Positions 18,250 to 25,886 of a DNA stretch of 41,204 nt are shown piece after piece. The DNA is from Magnetococcales bacterium (GTDB lineage Bacteria; Pseudomonadota; Alphaproteobacteria; UBA2136), in NCBI GenBank assembly GCA_002689455.1, contig NZGE01000010.1, positions 1 to 41,204 of the forward strand, written 5' to 3'. The notes below the pieces were generated by a model that ran no database searches, was not told the DNA's origin, and worked only from the letters and a program-made list of their open reading frames with translations. Within the stretch, counting starts at the first letter, position 1. The number at the start of each line of letters is the position of its first letter. A program made the position numbers and the translations under genes.

Positions 18250-19047
18250 TTACATAAGGTAAACGGCGAGGTAAAGACCTAACCATACCACATCAACAAA
18301 GTGCCAATACCATGCAGTGGCTTCAAAGTAGAAGTGCTGTTTATCGCTAAAGTCACCTTTGTTCATACGGCGCCAAACAGCAACCAACATTAATGAACCA
18401 ACAAGAACGTGGAAACCGTGGAAACCAGTTAACATGTAGAATGTAGAACCGTAAACACCACTGTCCATATCAAATAAAGCGTGGCTATATTCAACCATTT
18501 GTAAGGCTAAGAAAATGAAGCCTAAAACAAATGTAAGTAATGTGAATGTGCGTGCTTTTAACATGTCCTTGTCCATAATAGCGTGATGGGCAATTGTAAT
18601 CGTTGCGCCAGATGTTAAAAGAAGCAATGTGTTGATGGTTGGCAGTGCAACATCAAGCGTGAAGATGTTTTCTGGTGGCCATACAAAGGCGTGCCCACGT
18701 AAGAAGAAATATGCCGCAAAGAATGCTGCGAAAAACATAGCTTCAGAAACAATGAAAAACAGCATGCCGTAACGGTTTGCAATGTCTAACACTTGTACTT
18801 TTTCTTTAAAGCCACGTTCACGGCTTTCATTAACAAGGTCCATAAACCACTTACCAGTTCCATAAACTGTAAGTGCAAGACCGTTTAGCATCATAATTTC
18901 GCCCACAAGTTCAGATACACCAAAGCTTGCAGCATGTAAAAATGCAATTAAACCAAAAGCCAATAAGCCAACACCGATGCAAGAAAGGGGTGACCATAAG
19001 CTGTTACCTGGAATGTGAAAGTCATGATCGTGTTCGTGATGTGCCAT
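18250..19047 (-). CDS. coxC: Cytochrome c oxidase subunit III
   Basis: H(D/H)FHIPGNSLWSPLSCIGVG..., SEAMFFAAFFAAYFFLRG, GFHGFHVLVGSLML, EATAWYWHFVDVVWLGLYLAVYL. Confidence 0.95.
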   Translation of the reverse strand: MAHHEHDHDFHIPGNSLWSPLSCIGVGLLAFGLIAFLHAASFGVSELVGEIMMLNGLALTVYGTGKWFMDLVNESRERGFKEKVQVLDIANRYGMLFFIVSEAMFFAAFFAAYFFLRGHAFVWPPENIFTLDVALPTINTLLLLTSGATITIAHHAIMDKDMLKARTFTLLTFVLGFIFLALQMVEYSHALFDMDSGVYGSTFYMLTGFHGFHVLVGSLMLVAVWRRMNKGDFSDKQHFYFEATAWYWHFVDVVWLGLYLAVYLM

Positions 19048-19073
19048 GAGTTTGTCCTTTATTCTTATATTTA

Positions 19074-19382
19074 TTAGTGTTTAACTTCGCCTTTAACGTG
19101 CGGCTTTTTAGCATAATATTCTTCATTTGCAGAAGGGTTTACAAGTTCTGAGTTTTTCAGTTTTAAACCTTCGTAAGAACCTTCAATACGGCCATCTTTT
19201 TCGAATGTGTCAAAGTATGGGTCGTATTTTGTGTGACCTGTTGATCCAAGGTAGGTTGCCATTACAAAGAAATAAATAATTGCAAATACAACAACTGCAC
19301 CTGTGCCAATAGCCATTAGCTTGAGTGTTTTTTGATATTCCTTGATGAGAGCATCTTTATCATAATGTAATTTTTTAGCCAT
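19074..19382 (-). CDS. Small membrane protein in the cox cluster (possible accessory oxidase subunit)
   Basis: 102 aa, one TM (LMAIGTGAVVVFAIIYFFVMATYL), good SD (GAGGTG upstream of ATG), between coxA and coxC. Confidence 0.7.
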   Translation of the reverse strand: MAKKLHYDKDALIKEYQKTLKLMAIGTGAVVVFAIIYFFVMATYLGSTGHTKYDPYFDTFEKDGRIEGSYEGLKLKNSELVNPSANEEYYAKKPHVKGEVKH

Positions 19383-19392
19383 TTTTCACCTC

Positions 19393-19539
19393 TTATAAAA
19401 TAGCAGCAACACAAGCCAGCATAATCACTAAAACACCTAGAATGAAGCCATAAACTTTGTTGCTTTTTTTCTTGTTGCTCATGTACTCAACAGGGCTCAT
19501 ATCGCCCTGTGAGTATTGAGTTGATTTTACGTTAGACAT
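19393..19539 (-). CDS. 48-aa single-TM protein missed by the 60-aa ORF cutoff (possible oxidase subunit IV-like)
   Basis: Translation: MSNVKSTQYSQGDMSPVEYMSNKKKSNKVYGFILGVLVIMLACVAAIL*. Strong SD AAGGAGG upstream of the ATG; fits exactly between coxA (ends 19553) and the 102-aa ORF (starts 19382). Confidence 0.75.
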   Translation of the reverse strand: MSNVKSTQYSQGDMSPVEYMSNKKKSNKVYGFILGVLVIMLACVAAIL

Positions 19540-19552
19540 TGAATTGTCCTCC

Positions 19553-21157
19553 TTATTTCACAACTGGAATTTTAGTGAAGTTGTGGTCTGTTGGAGGGCT
19601 TGGAATTGTCCATTCCAATGTTTCACCTTCCCAAGGGTTGTCGCCCGCTTTTTTACCTTTTTTCAGTGAGTAGAACACGTTGTAAACAAGCAGAATTTGA
19701 GCTAAACCAAAACCAATTGCGCCAATAGTACTTGCAATGTTTAGGTCTGTGTAAATTGGGTTGTAGTCGGCAATACGACGTGGCATACCCATTAACCCCA
19801 TGAAGTGCATTGGGAAGAATGTTAGGTTTAGGAAAATGAACGTTAACCAGAAGTGCCAGTTACCAATACGTTCTGACATCATACGGCCAATCATTTTAGG
19901 GAACCAGTAGTAAACACCGCTCATGATAGACATAAAGCTACCCGCTACGAATACATAGTGAATGTGTGCCACAACATAGTATGTATCGTGAATCATATAG
20001 TCCACAGGTACAGCGGCACAGAATACACCTGAAAGGCCACCTAATGTGAACAATGCAATGAAACCAACGGCAAATTTCATAGCGACTGTGAAGTTGATAG
20101 AACCACCCCACATTGTTGCAAGCCATGAGAAGATTTTAACACCCGTTGGAACTGCAATTAACATGGTCATGGTCATGAATGCTGTTTGCGCTACAATGTC
20201 CATACCAACCGTGTACATGTGGTGTGCCCAAACAATTAAACCAAGAACGGCAATAGCAGCTGTTGCCCACACCATCGGTGCGTAACCGAAAATTTTCTTT
20301 TTAGAGAAGGTTGATACAACTTCAGAAATAATACCAAACCCTGGTAAAATCATAATATAAACCGCTGGGTGAGAGTAGAACCAGAAAATGTGCTGGAACA
20401 GTACAGGGTCACCACCACCTGCTGGGTTGAAGAAAGATGTGCCAAAGTTACGGTCTGTGAGCAACATGGTAATTGCACCCGCTAAAACAGGTGTACCTAA
20501 AAGCATAAGCCACGCTGTTACCAACCAAGACCATACAAATAAAGGCATTTTCATCAACGTCATGCCAGGGGCACGCATGTTTAAAATGGTCACGATGAAG
20601 TTAATCGCACCTAAAATAGAGCTCGCACCTGCTAAGTGAACAGCTAAAATCCACATATCAATACCAGCACCTGAAGAATAGGTTGCGTTGGTAAGCGGTG
20701 GGTAAATTGTCCAGCCAGCAGCGTTTGCACCACCAGGAACAAAGAATGAAAGAACCATTAAAAGCGCCGCAAAAGGAACAATCCAGAAAGTCCAGTTGTT
20801 AAGGCGTGGGAAAGCCATATCTGGTGAGCCAATTAAAATTGGCACCACATAGTTACCCAAGCCAACAAAGGCAGGAATAATCGCAAAGAAAATCATGAAA
20901 GTGGCGTGCATAGCCGTCATTTTGTTGAATGTGTCCGCGCTTAATCCAACGTTAAATTCTTTACCCATAATCTCCCATGAGTTTGTGAAAAGCTGCATGC
21001 CAGGTTGGATTAATTCTAAACGAATTGCCTCTGCCAATGCTCCACCAAGAAGGAAGAAAATAAGCGCACTCATTAGGTACATTTTACCGATATCTTTATG
21101 GTTTACCGTTGTAAAATAATACATGAAACCTTTTTTCTCTGCTGCCGCTGTGGCCAT
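19553..21157 (-). CDS. coxA: Cytochrome c oxidase subunit I, A2-like (YSHPAV in place of GHPEV)
   Basis: Heme-copper oxidase motifs (GSPDMAFPRLNN, AHHMYTVGMD, PTGVKIFSW, HDTYYVVAHIHYVF). Likely start MATAAAEKKGFMYY at 21157 with SD AAGGGA; the ORF-track start was 21190. Confidence 0.96.
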   Translation of the reverse strand: MATAAAEKKGFMYYFTTVNHKDIGKMYLMSALIFFLLGGALAEAIRLELIQPGMQLFTNSWEIMGKEFNVGLSADTFNKMTAMHATFMIFFAIIPAFVGLGNYVVPILIGSPDMAFPRLNNWTFWIVPFAALLMVLSFFVPGGANAAGWTIYPPLTNATYSSGAGIDMWILAVHLAGASSILGAINFIVTILNMRAPGMTLMKMPLFVWSWLVTAWLMLLGTPVLAGAITMLLTDRNFGTSFFNPAGGGDPVLFQHIFWFYSHPAVYIMILPGFGIISEVVSTFSKKKIFGYAPMVWATAAIAVLGLIVWAHHMYTVGMDIVAQTAFMTMTMLIAVPTGVKIFSWLATMWGGSINFTVAMKFAVGFIALFTLGGLSGVFCAAVPVDYMIHDTYYVVAHIHYVFVAGSFMSIMSGVYYWFPKMIGRMMSERIGNWHFWLTFIFLNLTFFPMHFMGLMGMPRRIADYNPIYTDLNIASTIGAIGFGLAQILLVYNVFYSLKKGKKAGDNPWEGETLEWTIPSPPTDHNFTKIPVVK

Positions 21158-21255
21158 GAATATTCCCTTTTTATTTTTTATGTTCATCATTTTTGTATAA
21201 AAATCGCCTTAATATATCACTTTTTCTTTTTAAACCAAAGCACAGAATGAAGAAA

Positions 21256-21280
21256 AAGCTAACTGTTTAAGTTAGCTTTT
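21256..21280. terminator. Hairpin terminator between the 63-aa ORF and coxA
   Basis: AAGCTAACTGTTTAAGTTAGCTTTT with A/T runs on either side. Confidence 0.6.
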
Positions 21281-21288
21281 GTCATTCG

Positions 21289-21480
21289 TTATTGAAGGTC
21301 ATCATCTTGAAATTCACTTTGTCCATGTTTGTGAAATTTTTCACGTCTTTTAAACTTTTTACAAGTGATGGCAGGTTTTTTGAGTTTACCTTTTAAATGT
21401 AACACGTAAAGCGTTGTTGGAATGGCAATAATGCACATTAAGGTAAAGGCAAGGCCAATGTGAGTGAATAGGTGAGACAT
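21289..21480 (-). CDS. Small single-TM protein, 63 aa
   Basis: MSHLFTHIGLAFTLMCIIAIPTTLYVLHLKGKLKKPAITCKKFKRREKFHKHGQSEFQDDDLQ; strong SD (GGAGGTGA) upstream; downstream terminator. Confidence 0.65.
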   Translation of the reverse strand: MSHLFTHIGLAFTLMCIIAIPTTLYVLHLKGKLKKPAITCKKFKRREKFHKHGQSEFQDDDLQ

Positions 21481-21561
21481 AGGTCACCTCCGAGGTTCTG
21501 AAATAAAAATAAAGGTATGTGAATAAAGGTATTCTATTCTCTTTGTGTTATTTAATAAAGC

Positions 21562-22620
21562 TTATTCAATATATTTTTGAATAAGGCGCTGTTCAAGCGA
21601 TGTTAAAATTTCATAGGAAATGGTGCCGCTGTTATTTGCATGGTCTTCTAAGGTTTGGTGGCTTCCTATAATTTCTGCCATATCATTTGTGGAGACTTTT
21701 TCTGTAATATCCGTGATATCCACACAGGTTAAATCCATTGAAATGTTGCCCACTAAAGGTGCTTTTTGCCCTTTTATGTAAACATACCTTGTTTGGCCTT
21801 TTTGGCGTAAAAGCCCATCAGCATAACCGTAAGAAAGTGTGGCAATAAGGCTGTCTTTTTTAGCTGTCCACGTGCTGTTGTAACCAACGCTTTCGCCTTT
21901 TTTGACTTCTTGTATTTGTATGATATTTGCTGTGAGAGAAACCACTTGTTGCATTGGGTTTTGGGTATTTGGTGTGGGGTTTCCACCGTAAAGGGCAATG
22001 CCTGGGCGGGTGAGGTTGAAATGATTTTCAGCGCCTAAAAAAATACCAGAAGAATTGGATAAGCTGTGTAAGCTGTGCGGAAAATAGGGGGTTATTTCTT
22101 TAAATAAATTCAACTGTTCCGTATTTTTTGGGTTGGAAGGTTCTTCAGAACTACAAAAATGGGATAAAATAAGGGTTGGCGTTTTACCTGCTTTTTTGCA
22201 AATCTTTGAAGCTATATCTGCTTTTTTCCAGCTTATGCCAAGGCGGTTCATACCTGTGTCAAATTGAAGGGCAAAGGTTGTTTGAGGTTTTGAAACAAAG
22301 TTTTTTAAATCTTCAATACTTGAAAGGATAGGGGTGATGCCGTGTTTGATATAATTTTCATGGTCACCTGCGTGGTAGCCATTCAAAAGGTATATTTCAG
22401 CCTTTGGGGCAACCGTTCTTACTTTTAAAGCTTCGCTTAAATAGGCTACAAAAAAATGGCGGCAACCTGTTTTATAAAGTGATTCACTCACCTTTTGAAT
22501 GCCAAGGCCATAAGCGTTTGCTTTAACAGCGGCACCGCATAGGTTTGAGGATAGCTTATTTAAAATCTGCCAGTTTCGGCAGAGGCTTTTCAGGTTAATG
22601 GTTAGGGTAGGCTCTTTCAT
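21562..22620 (-). CDS. alr: Alanine racemase
   Basis: GAAVKANAYGLG (PLP lysine), LQFDTGMNRLGI, RPGIALYGGNP, SVGYNSTW, GNISMDLTCVDIT. Confidence 0.95.
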   Translation of the reverse strand: MKEPTLTINLKSLCRNWQILNKLSSNLCGAAVKANAYGLGIQKVSESLYKTGCRHFFVAYLSEALKVRTVAPKAEIYLLNGYHAGDHENYIKHGITPILSSIEDLKNFVSKPQTTFALQFDTGMNRLGISWKKADIASKICKKAGKTPTLILSHFCSSEEPSNPKNTEQLNLFKEITPYFPHSLHSLSNSSGIFLGAENHFNLTRPGIALYGGNPTPNTQNPMQQVVSLTANIIQIQEVKKGESVGYNSTWTAKKDSLIATLSYGYADGLLRQKGQTRYVYIKGQKAPLVGNISMDLTCVDITDITEKVSTNDMAEIIGSHQTLEDHANNSGTISYEILTSLEQRLIQKYIE

Positions 22621-22660
22621 AAACTTAGCTTACACTAAAAAAGAAATGAAAGTAAAACAG

Positions 22661-23209
22661 TTACTCTTCCGATTCAAAAAGTGTGTATGAAAAATTAATG
22701 GTGTGAATACCTTCAGGCAGATTTTCTGTTACAAAAAAGCTGAGCGGTAGATTCACTTCTTCATGGGGTGGGTAATATTGTTCTTCAAAGCAAAAACACT
22801 GCTGAAGATCAACATATTCGGTTACATCGCCAAACTCACCTTCGGTTGAAAGGGCGATCATTGTGTGAATAGCCATACCGTTCATACCTTCGCTCGATTC
22901 GTTCTTGGCTGTATAAGCCGTTAAAAGCGGTTCGTTTAAGCGCACTTTAACTTTACGGCTTACAGGGGCAAGTGTTACAGGCACGCCTGCGGCTTCATGG
23001 GCAATGAACCGAATGGTAATTTCACGGTCTTGAATTTCACCCATCGGCAAACTGTCACCGTCATTGGTGGCCACTTTGGCCAGTGGAATGCCTACAAGTT
23101 GGCAAAATGCTTCATATAAAGGCACAAAAGCATAAGAAACACCAAACATGCCAATGCCCACAAAAAGGAGAATTGTTAAAAGTTTTTTGTTCGATTTTTT
23201 GTTTTTCAT
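22661..23209 (-). CDS. ctaG: Cytochrome c oxidase assembly protein Cox11/CtaG
   Basis: VGMFGVSYAFVPLYEAFCQLVG..., LQQCFCFEEQYYPPHEEVNLPLSFFV (CFCF copper motif). Confidence 0.95.
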   Translation of the reverse strand: MKNKKSNKKLLTILLFVGIGMFGVSYAFVPLYEAFCQLVGIPLAKVATNDGDSLPMGEIQDREITIRFIAHEAAGVPVTLAPVSRKVKVRLNEPLLTAYTAKNESSEGMNGMAIHTMIALSTEGEFGDVTEYVDLQQCFCFEEQYYPPHEEVNLPLSFFVTENLPEGIHTINFSYTLFESEE

Positions 23210-23238
23210 ATTGTTTCTTAATGTTTGTTGTTTTTATT

Positions 23239-24120
23239 TTAAATAAAGGTATCTACCACCATAGCTGCAAATAAAAATGCAAGGTAGTAAAGCGAAAACA
23301 TAAAAACGTCCATCGCGCGGTCAATGCCTTTATCATGCATCAGCTTGTAAGCTTTGTATAACCAAACAGCGCCTAAATAAGTGGCTGCAATAAAGTAAAT
23401 AAACCCTAAATGCCCCCATAAGCCAATGGAAAGTGTTACAGGAATAAGGATAAGCATGTAATAAACAATTTGCACTTTTGTTTCATCTTCGCCTTTAACG
23501 CACGGTAGCATTGGAATTTTTGCGTTTTGATAATCTTCACGCTTTTTAAGGGCTAATGCCCAAAAGTGTGGCGGTGTCCAAAGGAAAATAATAAGAAACA
23601 TTGCCCAAGGCATCCAGCTGGATACGTCATTTTGAATGGCTGCCCAACCTACAACAGGTGGAAATGCGCCAGCTGCACCGCCAATGACAATGTTTTGAAC
23701 AGTACGACGCTTTAAAAACATGGTGTAAATGAAAACATAAAACAAATAACCTGCGGTGGCCATACAAGCGGTTAAGGGGTTTACCATAACACTTAATAAA
23801 ACATGTGCGAAGACACCCCAGAAAATACCGAGAAATAGCACTGTTTTAGGTTGCATGCGACCAGCTGGAAGAGGACGGTTTTGCGTGCGCTTCATAACTT
23901 GGTCGATGTCGCGGTCGTACCACATATTTACAGTGTTGGCACCACCTGCACTTAAACATAAACCAATGGTTCCCCAAAAAAGAGCATTAAAACTTAAAAG
24001 GTCGGTGTTGCCTTTGCTTGCAACCAACATTGCGCCCACACATGTAATGGCTAACAAAACAATAATGCGTGGCTTCATCAGCCTGAAAATATCAAAAAAG
24101 CTTTGTGATGTTAAAGTCAT
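23239..24120 (-). CDS. ctaB: Protoheme IX farnesyltransferase (heme O synthase)
   Basis: MKPRIIVLLAITCVGAMLVA, NMWYDRDIDQVMKRTQNRPLPAGRM, LWTPPHFWALAL. Confidence 0.95.
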   Translation of the reverse strand: MTLTSQSFFDIFRLMKPRIIVLLAITCVGAMLVASKGNTDLLSFNALFWGTIGLCLSAGGANTVNMWYDRDIDQVMKRTQNRPLPAGRMQPKTVLFLGIFWGVFAHVLLSVMVNPLTACMATAGYLFYVFIYTMFLKRRTVQNIVIGGAAGAFPPVVGWAAIQNDVSSWMPWAMFLIIFLWTPPHFWALALKKREDYQNAKIPMLPCVKGEDETKVQIVYYMLILIPVTLSIGLWGHLGFIYFIAATYLGAVWLYKAYKLMHDKGIDRAMDVFMFSLYYLAFLFAAMVVDTFI

Positions 24121-25046
24121 TTATGGAAAGAACCTCCCACACCGTAGCGCAATTTGCAAAGTGCACCAACGGATGCAAGAATAATAAGTGTGCCCCATGC
24201 AAGGTGGAAAACGCTCATGCCTTTGTAGGCCCATGCATAGTGACTGAAACTATAAAGTAGAATAATGCCAATAATCACTTGTCCAAACACAATGATGTTT
24301 AAGCCTTTTGCTGTTTTTTTGTAAACAGCATCTGCGTTTTTAGATGTAAAGAATAGGCTTAAGCTTACAATCAAGGTTATAAGTGCGAAGATACGGTGCT
24401 TCATGTGAAGCATGGCTTGAAAGTCACCTTTTGGCATAAATTCGCCGTTACAAAGTGGTAAACCACCGCAAATACCACCTGAATGCGATGTGGAAACCAT
24501 AGCCCCTAAAAGCATGGTTATGAATGTGCTGATAAATAAAGCCCACACATTTATTTTAAACTTTTTAGGTGCAGGAATAATTTCATTATTGCTTGCTAAG
24601 GCAATTGCAATTTTTTTACGAGAAACAATTAAAGCTGCAAATAAAAGCATGGCATTACCAAGATGGATGGCCACAGTCCAGTGAATATTACTAAGAAGAA
24701 CAGTAATCATGCCCAGCTTTACTTGAAGGAATAAAATAATAATGGTGATTAAAGGCCACATAAAAATGCCTTTGTGCGTTTTGCGGTTTTTAAAGCTTAA
24801 AACGGCAACAGCTAAAATAAGAAAACCTAAAACAGCTGCAAGCAAGCGGTGGAACCATTCTAAAAATACCTGCCAGTTAGTGTAACCCCAGCTTTCTTCC
24901 ACTGGGAAAGGGAATGCTTTACCATAACACATTGGCCAGTCAGGGCATGAAAGCCCAGCATCATAAACGCGTACAGCGGCACCAATAACAATAACAGCAT
25001 AAGTTAAAACCATTGCAAGGCTGGTGATTTTTAATAATTTATTCAT
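24117..25046 (-). CDS. ctaA: Heme A synthase (Cys-pair type)
   Basis: GAAVRVYDAGLSCPDWPMCYGKAFP, EWFHRLLAAVLGF, TSHSGGICGGLPLCNG; 4-nt overlap with ctaB. Confidence 0.93.
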   Translation of the reverse strand: MNKLLKITSLAMVLTYAVIVIGAAVRVYDAGLSCPDWPMCYGKAFPFPVEESWGYTNWQVFLEWFHRLLAAVLGFLILAVAVLSFKNRKTHKGIFMWPLITIIILFLQVKLGMITVLLSNIHWTVAIHLGNAMLLFAALIVSRKKIAIALASNNEIIPAPKKFKINVWALFISTFITMLLGAMVSTSHSGGICGGLPLCNGEFMPKGDFQAMLHMKHRIFALITLIVSLSLFFTSKNADAVYKKTAKGLNIIVFGQVIIGIILLYSFSHYAWAYKGMSVFHLAWGTLIILASVGALCKLRYGVGGSFHK

Positions 25047-25394
25047 ATAAAATTCCTTTTGTTAGCGTCCACATCATAGGAAAAAAGGCACTTAAAGAAA
25101 AGTTTTTTTCAAAAAAATTAAATAAAGGGCTTGAAAAGCATTTAAGGCAGCATTAAAACCTTTTTTGCAAATACTAAAACTTAATCGTTTCTTCAGGCAT
25201 CGAACATTTTTCACCTGATTTTCTTACCACCGGTATCGGACAATAGTAGCTGTTGAAGATTATAGCAAACTTGTCGGCGCATTCTTTTTTGATTTAAGCA
25301 CAGCTTAATATCACGCGCTTTTTATCTCTGGTTAATACACGTCGTCTATTTTTTACGTGTTATTTGGTTTTATGTTTTTTGCATTCATGGGTTT

Positions 25395-25660
25395 GCTATT
25401 GTGGGTTTTATTAACTTGCGAAAATAACAAACTGCGTTCTTTAAACCCAGCCCCAATTCCATTCTGGGGAGTTGAGGTTATTTAACTTAGGAGCGTTTCC
25501 TATGGCACGAGCATCGCCAATGAACACCAACAAAAAATTTCGATAAAACCTGGTCTGCGCCGGTCTGCACTACATCTTTGGTGTAGACAGTGAGAAAAAT
25601 GGATTTTTCTCTGGCTGTTTCAATGGACAAGCAAAACCCTCCTTTTGGAGGGTTTTGTGC
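25395..25660 (+). ncRNA. Candidate structured RNA or leader-like element (unassigned family) between ctaA and coxB
   Basis: Several hairpins visible: CCCC-aattccattct-GGGG, TAGGA-gcgtt-TCCTA, CTGcaCTACA-tctttgg-TGTAGaCAG, GAGAAAAA-tgga-TTTTTCTC, ending in AAAACCCTCC-TTTT-GGAGGGTTTT. No ORF of 60 aa or more. Strand is uncertain. Confidence 0.35.
25633..25656. terminator. Terminator-like hairpin, same 10-bp stem as the coxC terminator
   Basis: AAAACCCTCC-TTTT-GGAGGGTTTT. Confidence 0.6.
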
Positions 25661-25841
25661 TTTCTAGTACGGCTTTATATGTATATAGCTTATTGATAGA
25701 GTTTAGGTTTAGAAGTGTTCTAACTTTGATGCTCATATTTATAATGTTTAAGCGCATGATAGAAAGTCTTGCTGCAAGTGTGGCTAAAAACCTTGTAAAT
25801 GCCTTACTTGGAGATTGACGGCGCTTATACCGTAACGAAAC

Positions 25842-25873
25842 AAAAAAAAACCTCTCAATTGAGAGGTTTTTTA
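25842..25873 (-). terminator. Rho-independent terminator of coxB
   Basis: AAAAAAAAACCTCTCAATTGAGAGGTTTTTT just past the coxB stop. Confidence 0.85.
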
Positions 25874-25886
25874 TTATGTGTAATAA

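Noticed and set aside
25174-25293. Open minus-strand frame ...CADKFAIIFNSYYCPIPVVRKSGEKCSMPEETIKF*
   Set aside because: Attractive Cys/Pro pattern but no usable start codon or SD, and it overlaps the TATAAT promoter candidate; probably chance.
18221-25656. The shared AAAACCCTCC/GGAGGGTTTT stems at 18222-18245 and 25633-25656 as a mobile repeat
   Set aside because: Only the hairpin stem is shared and flanks differ; most simply two similar terminators.
25395-25660. tmRNA, 4.5S SRP RNA, RNase P RNA or 6S RNA
   Set aside because: None of the conserved sequence signatures I know for 4.5S, RNase P or tmRNA is present; 6S cannot be excluded by eye but is not supported.
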